DNA of 40,264 nucleotides from DALYDD01 sp031973395. Its GTDB lineage: Bacteria; Patescibacteriota; Minisyncoccia; Phycocordibacterales; CAIZLB01. The stretch is from the NCBI GenBank assembly GCA_031973395.1, contig DALYDD010000010.1:1-40264 (forward strand), in the 5' to 3' direction. Shown in pieces: positions 32,673-39,845 of the stretch. The position numbers and the translations under genes are program-made. The stretch's first letter is position 1. Each line of letters opens with the position of its first letter. The notes under the pieces are model-generated. The model was given only the letters and a program-made list of their open reading frames with translations, searched no databases and was not told where the DNA came from.

Positions 32673-33794
32673 CTATTTCACTGTCACCGGCTTTCCGTCT
32701 TTAATCATTCGTACTACCGCATTGGATACCACAATTCCATCGGTATCGACATAGAGATTACTGCCCATGGCACCATTCCAATTCTTGAGTCCTGCAATTC
32801 CCTGGCGAATTTGTTCTGGTTTTGTACCAAACTTTTCAGCAGCCTCAACCACAATCTTCACTGAATCATAGCCATTACCCGCGCCAAGTTTTGGATATTC
32901 ACCATAACGCGCAACATATTTATTCACAAATTCATCATTTTGATCTGCCGCATTCACATACCAAGCACCTTCGAATAAAGCCGGATCATCAGTGAATTCA
33001 AATGTCTCAATCGAAGTCCAAGGGGTATTGATTCCCTGCTCACGAAGCTGTCTTGCGAGCACTTCAAGAGCTGGAGAAGTTGCTTCGAGTACCACCAAAT
33101 CACTTTTCATCGGCTTAATTTTGGAGATAATGGTGCGGAAGTCTTTGGTCGTACCCTCAAAACGGTCTTGGGCTACAATTTCGATTCCACTTCCCGCTAA
33201 ATCTTTTCGCAGACTTTCAGCCACGGCCTTGACCCCTGGCTGATTCTGTTCCAACAAAATAATCTTAGAGATATTTCTTTTCTTTAACTCCCCTACAAAT
33301 ACTTCGGTTTCCTTATACGGAGGCGTCCAATGCACGAAATTCCAATCCCCCACAGCGACCTTAGGATCTGAGGCGATGCTATTCAAATGTGGGATACGAG
33401 CCTCTTCTGCAATAGGACCGACGGCATTTCCCACAGGAGAACCAAAAGTGAAAATGGCCGATGCATGATCTGTATCAATTAATTTTCTAACCGAGGTCGC
33501 ACCACGACCAGGAATGAATGCATCGTCCTGATATACCACTCGATAATTGTTTTTTAATTGACTACTCGTAGAAGCAATTTCACTCATTGCTAAATCAATA
33601 CCTTTTTTATATGTCTCACCAAGAAAAGATAAATCGCCTGTAAGGGGCAGGCTGACACCAATAACCACCTCTTGTTTCTGGCCATTGTTCGGATTCGAAC
33701 CAGGACTATCTTTCGCAAACCCAATGATCGCAATCACGACGATAATGATCGCCACGATCCAACCCCAGATAGTTTTTTTGGATGAATGATTCAT
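32673..33794 (-). CDS. Periplasmic-binding-protein-like receptor 4
   Basis: A 373-residue family member. A membrane anchor (about 8-25) follows MNHSSKKTIW; VVIGVSLPLTGDLSFLGETYKKGIDLA starts the receptor domain, and VYQDDAFIPGRGATSVRKLI, DFRTIISKIKPMKSDLVVL and YGEYPKLGAGNGYDSVKIV continue it. No lipobox. It is divergent from TrmB-like 3, and the intergenic region (33795-33986) contains two copies of TGTGGGACA. Confidence 0.88.
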   Translation of the reverse strand: MNHSSKKTIWGWIVAIIIVVIAIIGFAKDSPGSNPNNGQKQEVVIGVSLPLTGDLSFLGETYKKGIDLAMSEIASTSSQLKNNYRVVYQDDAFIPGRGATSVRKLIDTDHASAIFTFGSPVGNAVGPIAEEARIPHLNSIASDPKVAVGDWNFVHWTPPYKETEVFVGELKKRNISKIILLEQNQPGVKAVAESLRKDLAGSGIEIVAQDRFEGTTKDFRTIISKIKPMKSDLVVLEATSPALEVLARQLREQGINTPWTSIETFEFTDDPALFEGAWYVNAADQNDEFVNKYVARYGEYPKLGAGNGYDSVKIVVEAAEKFGTKPEQIRQGIAGLKNWNGAMGSNLYVDTDGIVVSNAVVRMIKDGKPVTVK

Positions 33795-33873
33795 AAAAAT
33801 AAATTAATTTTTAATTGTCTCTTAACGTATGCTGATAACACCCATAGATTACGTGAGGAGTATAGCCAATAGT

Positions 33874-33893
33874 CGATGTTCTGTGGGACATCG
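33874..33893. promoter_or_regulatory. Inverted repeat, putative distal operator of TrmB-like 3
   Basis: CGATGT (33874-33879) and ACATCG (33888-33893) form an inverted repeat containing TGTGGGACA (33882-33890), repeated 73 nt downstream at 33955-33963. Confidence 0.4.
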
Positions 33894-33954
33894 TCTTCTA
33901 TACGACTTCTCAAAAGCCTTGATATTAGGTCTACTTTTGTATAGTATATGTAAA

Positions 33955-33979
33955 TGTGGGACAGTTTCCACACTATTTA
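33955..33979 (+). promoter_or_regulatory. Operator-like palindrome and -10 box of TrmB-like 3
   Basis: TGTGG (33955-33959) and CCACA (33968-33972) flank GACAGTTT; TATTTA (33974-33979) ends 7 nt before the ATG at 33987. A repressor bound here would cover the -10. Confidence 0.5.
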
Positions 33980-33986
33980 CCCTTTT

Positions 33987-34784
33987 ATGAAAATAAAAAA
34001 CACCAGACTCCTTAGGCAACTCACGAGCAGTGGCCTGGGCGAAAAAGAAGCCACTGTATACACCGCCTTATTTGAATTAGGAGGCGGCTTTCCTTCGAGT
34101 GTCGCCGAATATACCGGGATCAATCGCACCACGGTCTATGACATCCTCCTTTCCCTCTCGGTGAAGGGTCTTGTAAATGAAATCAAGCGAAAGAATAAGC
34201 AATACTATCAACCAGAGAAACCAGCCAAACTTTTAAAATACCTGAAGAATAAAGTAGCTATTGCGGAAGAAGAACTGGAAAAAGCCGAATCAGCTATCCC
34301 AGATCTCGAAGGAATCTATCAACTCTCGGCTGGCAAGCCTAAAGTATTTTATTTCGAGGGCATTGAAGGCATACTCTCTGTATACGAAGACCATATCACC
34401 GTGGACAAACCTTATGAGATGAAGGCCTGGGCCAATGCGATGCAGCTCGAGAATATTCTACCAACACAATTCTTCGACCGTTATCGCAAAACAAAACAGA
34501 AAAAACATATTACCACTCGTGGAATCTTTGCAGATACGCCAGTGAATCATGGATTTTTGAAAAGACGATATGCAGGCTTTCGTCCAGAGATTGTGCCAAA
34601 GATCAGATATACCCCAGCAAATCTTTTCCCTTTCAAGGCTGAAATCACTATTTATGGCGAGAAGCGGGTCTCGATTATCAATCTCGATACTCAACATTAC
34701 TCAGGAGTAATCATCGAAGACGCGACCATCCACGGCCTCATGTCTATGATTTTCGAAGTTTGTTGGAATGCTGGAAAGGATTAG
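33987..34784 (+). CDS. TrmB-like transcriptional regulator 3
   Basis: A 265-residue regulator. HTH: SGLGEKEATVYTALFELGG and YTGINRTTVYDILLSLSVKGLV; coiled linker KVAIAEEELEKAESAI; sensor: KVFYFEGIEGILSVYEDHITVD, FFDRYRKTKQKK, and FPFKAEITIYGEKRVSIINLD. The in-frame ATG at 33954 lies inside the palindrome, so 33987 with its own -10 box is preferred. It is divergent from receptor 4; its stop abuts that of receptor 5. Confidence 0.88.
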   Translation: MKIKNTRLLRQLTSSGLGEKEATVYTALFELGGGFPSSVAEYTGINRTTVYDILLSLSVKGLVNEIKRKNKQYYQPEKPAKLLKYLKNKVAIAEEELEKAESAIPDLEGIYQLSAGKPKVFYFEGIEGILSVYEDHITVDKPYEMKAWANAMQLENILPTQFFDRYRKTKQKKHITTRGIFADTPVNHGFLKRRYAGFRPEIVPKIRYTPANLFPFKAEITIYGEKRVSIINLDTQHYSGVIIEDATIHGLMSMIFEVCWNAGKD

Positions 34785-35930
34785 TTATTTCACATCCACA
34801 AGCGTACCATCCTCCACCTTCTTGAAGCTGAAGCCTATGTTTTCTACGTCACCATTCTGATCGAATGAGAAATCGCCGATCACACCTTTATATTGATCAA
34901 GTCCACGCAGATATGTTGCGATCTTGTCTGCATCATGACCATTCTTTTCAATTGCTTGCTTCAAGAGATATGCATAGTCATACATTTGCGCACCAACGAA
35001 AGGATAGTTTGCAGAATTGTATTTCGTTTTATATTTGTCGAAATACTGCACAGAGATCGGACGATTAGTATCGAGAGATGGTACGTCGAGGATAATTGTG
35101 CCATTCACCGCAGGGCCAGATTTTACATATTCATCTCCAGTGAAAAAGAACGTGATGAATTGCGCATTAATGCCAAGACCTCGCGCCTGCTTTGCAATGA
35201 TGGCGCCGTTTTGTCCGGCTTGAGGATTGATAAAGAGTGCGTCTGGATTAGTAGCCTTGATTTTACTCAGCATTTGGCGAAAATCTTTTACATCGCTGAC
35301 GAATGTTTCAGAGGCAATGATTTCTGCACCATTCTTTTTTACATGTTCACTAAAAGATTTTTCAAGAGCGACCGCATAATCTGTTTTTTCTGTGATGATT
35401 GCAATCTTTTTATATGTTGGAGTAACGAAGTCCGCGAGAGCCTTGCTGCTCAATGCATCACTAGGCCAGGTACGGAAGAAATATTTACCCTTACCAGTAA
35501 TATCGGCACTCGATCCTTCACCAAAGAAAATCATTGGCTGTATCTCGGTGAGCGGAAGAACGCCCAAGACTTCGCTTGAACACATCGCACCTACGAGATA
35601 TTGGACTTTATCAATACTGATCAATTTTTGTGCTGCGGTTAGCGCGTCTTTTCCATTACATTTCGAGTCTTCGTAAACCACCTCAACCTTCTGGCCATTG
35701 ATACCGCCTTTAGCATTAATTTCTTCGACTGCCATATCGAAACCATTTTTACCCACCTCACCGTATGCAGCCGCACCACCTGTAAGCGGCTCGATTACTC
35801 CGATTTTGATTGGCCCTTTTGCCGCAGTGTTTACCCCATCTTTAGAGTCTCTCGCATTCATTGTGCCTACAATAATGGCCGCAACCACTACAATTCCGAC
35901 AATCCATCCAAGTGTTTTTTTCATAATCAT
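34785..35930 (-). CDS. Periplasmic-binding-protein-like receptor 5
   Basis: A 381-residue (379 from the second ATG) LivK-like receptor. Anchor about 6-23; IKIGVIEPLTGGAAAYGEVGKNGFDMAVEEI, INGQKVEVVYEDSKCNGKDALTAAQKLI and VGAMCSSEVLGVLPLTE place a cysteine pair like that of LivJ/LivK. GIIDVPSL-type turns are absent, but DFSFDQNGDVENIGF closes the fold. Either ATG 35930 or 35924 may be used. It is divergent from TrmB-like 4 with an inverted repeat at 35941-35959 in its leader. Confidence 0.88.
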   Translation of the reverse strand: MIMKKTLGWIVGIVVVAAIIVGTMNARDSKDGVNTAAKGPIKIGVIEPLTGGAAAYGEVGKNGFDMAVEEINAKGGINGQKVEVVYEDSKCNGKDALTAAQKLISIDKVQYLVGAMCSSEVLGVLPLTEIQPMIFFGEGSSADITGKGKYFFRTWPSDALSSKALADFVTPTYKKIAIITEKTDYAVALEKSFSEHVKKNGAEIIASETFVSDVKDFRQMLSKIKATNPDALFINPQAGQNGAIIAKQARGLGINAQFITFFFTGDEYVKSGPAVNGTIILDVPSLDTNRPISVQYFDKYKTKYNSANYPFVGAQMYDYAYLLKQAIEKNGHDADKIATYLRGLDQYKGVIGDFSFDQNGDVENIGFSFKKVEDGTLVDVK

Positions 35931-35940
35931 TTGATGTTTA

Positions 35941-35959
35941 TTTGATCTTTCTGATCAAA
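35941..35959. promoter_or_regulatory. Inverted repeat, putative operator of TrmB-like 4
   Basis: TTTGATC (35941-35947), spacer TTTCT, GATCAAA (35953-35959), a perfect 7-bp inverted repeat just upstream of receptor 5. Confidence 0.45.
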
Positions 35960-36018
35960 ATCCCTTTAATGACACAATTGTAGGTATCCCAAGACTTCTG
36001 TAAAACTGTCGACACCAT

Positions 36019-36047
36019 TTGACAACAACCTCCGAAATGGCTAGTCT
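36019..36047 (+). promoter_or_regulatory. Promoter of TrmB-like 4
   Basis: TTGACA (36019-36024), 17-nt spacer, TAGTCT (36042-36047), ending 6 nt before the ATG at 36054: a complete promoter giving a leaderless mRNA. Confidence 0.65.
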
Positions 36048-36053
36048 AGAGAC

Positions 36054-36818
36054 ATGGATTTACTTAATGATAAAGAGCGGCGCATCCTTGAATCGCTGTT
36101 TAAGCTCGGGCAAAGCACAGTCAATCAGATCTCCAAAGACACTCTCTTGAACCGCACCGCCCTATACCACCCTATCGATTCCCTATCACATAAGGGTTTG
36201 GTTACTTGTGTCGAGAAAAACAAAGTTTCTTACTATGAGGCGATTCCTTTGGACCAATTTGAGGCATGGACCGATAAGAAGATTGACGAGCTTAAACATA
36301 CCGCACAGTTAGATATTCATAAATTCTCTTCAGTAAAAAAAGATGAGATCGCTTCACTCTATGCGGATGTAAAATATTTTGAAGGAGTAGAGGGCATAAA
36401 AAATATGCTTGCCGATACACTTTATAGTAATAAAGAGAAATTGATTTACGCGATTACAGATTATGAAAAAGGGTATGCAACCATGGGCGAATGGTTTGAA
36501 ACCGAATATTTTCCTGAGCGTGTCCGCAGAGGGATCAGGGTAAGAAGCATTGTTCCAGATAGTAAAGCAAATCGATCCTATGTTCCAACAGCTGAAGGTT
36601 TATTGCGAGAAATGTGCTTTGTGAATGTATTCAAAAATTTAAATATAGAAATCAGTACTTATGACGGTAAAATCGGTATTATAATGTTTGATGAAAAATA
36701 CCCTCTTGGTATTATCATCAAAAATAGGATGATCACTGGGGCCGTGCGTGAAATTTTCAACTATATTTGGAGTACTGGTGATGAAGCGACGAAAAAGAAA
36801 ACTGCAACATTGAAATAA
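36054..36818 (+). CDS. TrmB-like transcriptional regulator 4
   Basis: A 254-residue regulator. HTH: LNDKERRILESLFKLGQSTVNQISKDTLLNRTALYHPIDSL (residues 4 to about 45) with recognition helix around NRTALYHPID; sensor: DVKYFEGVEGIKNMLADTLYSN, RVRRGIRVRSIV and the closing STYDGKIGIIMFDEKYP hairpin. Its HTH is the most divergent of the four and lacks the long coiled linker seen in regulators 2 and 3. It is divergent from receptor 5. Confidence 0.88.
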   Translation: MDLLNDKERRILESLFKLGQSTVNQISKDTLLNRTALYHPIDSLSHKGLVTCVEKNKVSYYEAIPLDQFEAWTDKKIDELKHTAQLDIHKFSSVKKDEIASLYADVKYFEGVEGIKNMLADTLYSNKEKLIYAITDYEKGYATMGEWFETEYFPERVRRGIRVRSIVPDSKANRSYVPTAEGLLREMCFVNVFKNLNIEISTYDGKIGIIMFDEKYPLGIIIKNRMITGAVREIFNYIWSTGDEATKKKTATLK

Positions 36819-36922
36819 ATCTGCGGGAAGTTGCAAGATTTTTTTACACATATATACTGCAGGCACAATGGCCTTCGGGCTCGGTCTTTTGAAAGAAAGA
36901 CCTTATCAATGAAGAAGAGTCG

Positions 36923-37318
36923 CTAGAATAAATCCCTGGCGGCTTTTCTTATCTGATCGAAGGTGTCCCTATCAATACGTTCTATCCTCTGCATAAGCCC
37001 ACTACGGTCAAAAGAACGAATTTGTGATAGTAGACAAACATTTTTGATGCCACTTTTCAATACTATCGGAAAGTAAAACAAGCCCTCTTTTTCACTTGTA
37101 GACAGAGGGAGGCCCCAAAACATAAATCTACTGATTTTTCGTAAAATGAGTATTGGACGTTTAAACTCTTCGCCTTTGCCATTTTCTTCATATCCCACAT
37201 TTAAGCCAACAACACACCACCAGACTTCTCCTTCGGTAAAATAGAGCTCACTTGAGCTTCTAGAGTTAAGCTCCTTCAACCTTTCATTCCATTTATCATA
37301 ATCAAATACTGCAAACAT
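36923..37318 (-). CDS. MazF/PemK-like toxin family protein, without a recognisable antitoxin
   Basis: A 131-residue protein. FTEGEVWWCVVGLNVGYEENGKGEEFKRPILILRK is the beta barrel of the PemK/MazF RNase family, followed by FWGLPLST, LSQIRSFDRSGLMQRIERID and the C-terminal helix. An N-terminal helix precedes the barrel, as in the longer Patescibacteria members I recall. The start is fixed by a TATACT 6 nt upstream; longer frames to 37354 or 37375 are less likely. No small antitoxin gene is adjacent, so it may be orphan, silent or a non-toxic RNA-processing enzyme. Confidence 0.7.
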   Translation of the reverse strand: MFAVFDYDKWNERLKELNSRSSSELYFTEGEVWWCVVGLNVGYEENGKGEEFKRPILILRKISRFMFWGLPLSTSEKEGLFYFPIVLKSGIKNVCLLSQIRSFDRSGLMQRIERIDRDTFDQIRKAARDLF

Positions 37319-37324
37319 CCGACG

Positions 37325-37330
37325 AGTATA
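37325..37330 (-). promoter_or_regulatory. -10 box of the MazF-like gene
   Basis: TATACT on the minus strand ends 6 nt before the ATG at 37318 and decides that start over upstream in-frame ATGs. Confidence 0.5.
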
Positions 37331-37379
37331 TGTAAATCCAGATGAAATTTTCATCAAATTTAGATAAAAAAACAAAAAC

Positions 37380-37407
37380 TTTACAATCGGACAAAATAGC
37401 GTAGTCT
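37380..37407 (+). promoter_or_regulatory. Promoter of the TIM-barrel gene with a long leader
   Basis: TTTACA (37380-37385), 16-nt spacer, TAGTCT (37402-37407). The leader to 37517 holds AGCCTC-TTGT-GAGGCT (37434-37449), then GGCCTTGCTTG and a T run (37454-37470), then a C/A-rich stretch before the ATG. Confidence 0.5.
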
Positions 37408-37517
37408 ATTTGCAGGTCAGCTTTACCGCTTTCAGCCTCTTGTGAGGCTTCGCGGCCTTGCTTGTTTTTTCCCATACGCATAACTGCACAAACCGAAACA
37501 CCAACCACCAGCAAACC

Positions 37518-38423
37518 ATGACATCACCTGCAACACCAGCCACATTCACCCCGCGGCCATTCGAGGTCCACTCCGGACTCTTTGACGCCGTCATTACCCC
37601 AGAAAATCTGACAACTATCCTGACCAATGCGAAGGCCTGGGGTGCCGATAGCTTCGAACTCATCTGCCATCCAGGACTTCTCAAAGCGACGCCCGAAGAG
37701 GTTGCCAATGCCTCACTGGCCGCCCAACTACCCATTACCACCTTGTGCATCTTCCACGGCGAGGGCGATCCTGATCCTTTGGAAGGCAAAGGTCAGTCAG
37801 CCCTCGATCGAATCTCTGATGCCTGTCGCCTGGGTAACCACATCGGTGAAGCCACCGGCAGGACCCCGAGCATTGACGGTCCTTGGGCCTGGAACCTAGC
37901 AAAGCGCTATCCGCGCACCGACATTACCTGGGGCAAGGTCTTCGAATTTGGCAGACGTGCCGGTCAAATCGTTGAGAGAGCGAGACTGAAGGCAGACTTG
38001 GAATGTCTGCGCCCGCCAGAGAACTTCGCCCTTCAGGGTCACCAGCGCTTCTTCGATGCCCTCATCGCCATTCGGACGACTGCAATGATGGTCGGCGCGC
38101 ACGTGGACTCGTTCCACTTCGACGCTTGGGGTGACGATCCGCAACTCCTCGTGGACAATGCCGAACTCCTCGGCCATTTCCACGCATCCGGCTCACTCCG
38201 CCACACCCCTGGTCATGACGAAGATCGCGTTGGTTGGCAAAAAATCGCCGCGGCTCTGATCCAGGCCAACTACAAAGGCCGGATCTGCTTCGAGGGCTTC
38301 GGTCCAGTGTTCCGTGAGACCGTCTCAGCGATCGGCGGACAATTCCCTGCCGACCTCGATACCGAAGCTTCGATCCGTCTCGCAAAGAAGACCCTCGCCA
38401 ATCTCGGCCTGGTCGCCGCCTGA
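37518..38423 (+). CDS. Xylose-isomerase-like TIM-barrel protein (sugar isomerase/epimerase type)
   Basis: A 301-residue protein of the AP-endonuclease-2/xylose-isomerase fold. Visible elements: TPENLTTILTNAKAWGADSFELICH, LCIFHGEGDPDPLEGKG, DGPWAWNLAKRYP, DLECLRPPENFALQ (Glu in metal position), MMVGAHVDSFHFD, LLGHFHASGSLRHTPGHDED and KGRICFEGFGP. These alternate Glu/Asp/His positions match the metal centre of sugar epimerases such as tagatose/psicose 3-epimerases. The start at the ATG after the C/A-rich leader is preferred; a frame 60 nt longer is open. It is G/C-richer than neighbours and ends in a strong terminator. Confidence 0.8.
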   Translation: MTSPATPATFTPRPFEVHSGLFDAVITPENLTTILTNAKAWGADSFELICHPGLLKATPEEVANASLAAQLPITTLCIFHGEGDPDPLEGKGQSALDRISDACRLGNHIGEATGRTPSIDGPWAWNLAKRYPRTDITWGKVFEFGRRAGQIVERARLKADLECLRPPENFALQGHQRFFDALIAIRTTAMMVGAHVDSFHFDAWGDDPQLLVDNAELLGHFHASGSLRHTPGHDEDRVGWQKIAAALIQANYKGRICFEGFGPVFRETVSAIGGQFPADLDTEASIRLAKKTLANLGLVAA

Positions 38424-38456
38424 TCCCGAAAACGCAAAGCAGTGTGAACCCCAACG

Positions 38457-38497
38457 CCCCGCAGCGACCGAAAGGTTGCTGCGGGGTTCGTGTTTTT
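38457..38497 (+). terminator. Terminator after the TIM-barrel gene
   Basis: CCCCGCAGC (38457-38465) pairs with GCTGCGGGG (38478-38486), 12-nt loop, then a T-rich tract TGTTTTTT. Confidence 0.88.
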
Positions 38498-38571
38498 TGT
38501 CATTGCAGATTCTTGAGCGAAATGGAAAGGGGTGCTTTCCGATTTTATAAATCTAAAAAATAAAAATGTTG

Positions 38572-38577
38572 TACAAT
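38572..38577 (+). promoter_or_regulatory. -10 box of the PH-domain membrane protein
   Basis: TACAAT ends 7 nt before the ATG at 38585. Confidence 0.45.
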
Positions 38578-38584
38578 ATAGCCA

Positions 38585-39367
38585 ATGTTCGAGCATCATA
38601 AAAAACATAAGAGGGGCTGGAAGACCATGCTCTTTTTATATATAAAACATGGTTGGCTTTTGAATATCATTGCTTTGGCAATTCTCGCTCTCGGCTGGCT
38701 GATATATTTTGGTCCGGCACGAAACCTCATGGATGTCTTTTTCATGGACCATTCAAATTGGTATATTAATACTCCGATGATGGCTTCATGGCTTTTGATG
38801 ATCAGCATCGCTGTGATGATTTTTGCCTATATGAATGCGCTTATGCATTATCAGCATTATCGATTTATTCTCGATGATAATGCGTTTCATCTACATCGCG
38901 GACTCTTCTTTATCCGAGAGACAACTATCCCCTATCACCAGATCAGCAATGTGCATATCGCTCGACCATACCATTTCCGACTCCTGGGTGTTTCTGAATT
39001 AGATATCGTGACTGCAGCAGATAAAAGCCTTTCTCATACTGAGACAAAAAAAACTAAAGAATTTCTCGTTCCGGTCATTGACGCACGCGTTGCTAGATTG
39101 CTCGCAGACCAACTCGTCGAATATGCATCTCGAAAGAAAAAAGGAGAGAAGTTGACCATAGAAGAAGATGGTGACATTGAGGAGGAAGACGATGGAGAAA
39201 ATACAGACGATTCATCAACGAATGATAATGTCGAGGATATCTCCGTTGAAGAATATGATAAAAAAAATTCTGCTACACGTAAATTGCGCATCACCGATGA
39301 AAATGCAATCAATGATGAATTTGATGAGATCGAGGATATTTCAGAGCTCGAACATTACAAAGGATAA
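38585..39367 (+). CDS. Membrane protein with bacterial PH domain (YdbS/DUF304-like)
   Basis: A 260-residue protein. Two hydrophobic segments (about 24-44 and 62-82) are followed by a bacterial PH domain with YRFILDDNAFHLHRGLFFIRETTIPYHQISNVHIARPYHFRLLGVSELDIVTAA, the typical bPH_2 strand-turn pattern. A lysine-rich patch and an extremely acidic tail (about 192-260, many Asp/Glu with Asn) end the protein. The tail has no recognised function. It is convergent with the gene at 39443, sharing a long stem terminator. Confidence 0.8.
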   Translation: MFEHHKKHKRGWKTMLFLYIKHGWLLNIIALAILALGWLIYFGPARNLMDVFFMDHSNWYINTPMMASWLLMISIAVMIFAYMNALMHYQHYRFILDDNAFHLHRGLFFIRETTIPYHQISNVHIARPYHFRLLGVSELDIVTAADKSLSHTETKKTKEFLVPVIDARVARLLADQLVEYASRKKKGEKLTIEEDGDIEEEDDGENTDDSSTNDNVEDISVEEYDKKNSATRKLRITDENAINDEFDEIEDISELEHYKG

Positions 39368-39455
39368 ATAAAAACCTCTGAAGTGCCTCCGCAGGTCGAT
39401 TAAGTAGCACGTGTCGAAACCGAGGACAGCACGAAGAGGTTTTTATTTATCCTTT
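39359..39455. terminator. Bidirectional terminator with a 55-nt structured loop
   Basis: A perfect 21-bp stem (39359-39379 with 39435-39455) overlaps both stop codons of the convergent genes. The 55-nt loop itself can form further hairpins (GTGC/GCAC and a GTG..CAC pair), far larger than a usual terminator loop. Confidence 0.8.
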
Positions 39456-39709
39456 TTTTTGCCCCACTGCCATTTTGGTGTCTCGCCTTTGTAATATGCG
39501 ATTTCTATAAAAAGTAAAGTAATGATCACCATTGGGATAATAAACGTGAGCCATACATCTCGCATACTTGAATGCTCGTCAATGGTCAGGATAAAAATAA
39601 GGACGAAGAAAAGATACATCGCCGTTACAGCCCAGCCCTGCCAGGTCGAAGGTGTCCAACCCCAGCCATATGTTTTTCGTTTAAACCAAAGCTTTTTTTC
39701 TTTGTTCAT
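39443..39709 (-). CDS. Small two-helix membrane protein
   Basis: An 88-residue protein starting MNKEKKLWFKRKTYGWGWTP, with membrane segments at about 27-47 and 57-76 and a polar end with GETPKWQWGKKKDK. The aromatic YGWGWTPSTWQGW stretch before the first helix is distinctive; I recall similar proteins in Patescibacteria but no function. An in-frame extension to 39859 would run through the leader of the divergent gene and is rejected. TGgTATAAT (39726-39734) is the promoter element. Confidence 0.65.
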   Translation of the reverse strand: MNKEKKLWFKRKTYGWGWTPSTWQGWAVTAMYLFFVLIFILTIDEHSSMRDVWLTFIIPMVIITLLFIEIAYYKGETPKWQWGKKKDK

Positions 39710-39725
39710 AAATTTGAATGAATTA

Positions 39726-39734
39726 ATTATACCA
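39726..39734 (-). promoter_or_regulatory. Extended -10 of the small membrane protein gene
   Basis: On the minus strand TGgTATAAT, 16 nt before the ATG at 39709, giving a very short leader. Confidence 0.5.
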
Positions 39735-39737
39735 GCC

Positions 39738-39765
39738 TTTACAAATAAAAGTAAAAGCGTAACCT
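39738..39765 (+). promoter_or_regulatory. Promoter of the IMP-cyclohydrolase-like gene
   Basis: TTTACA (39738-39743), 16-nt spacer, TAACCT (39760-39765). The layout, with AAAAGCG just before the -10, mirrors the promoter at 37380-37407. The leader to 39845 shares TTGCAGGT and GGCCTTGCTTG with that gene. Confidence 0.5.
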
Positions 39766-39845
39766 GGTTGCAGGTTAGGTCTTCGACTTCCTTCCTCTTG
39801 CAGGCCTTGCTTGCTTGTTCTCCACATCCCACCAAACATCCAGAC

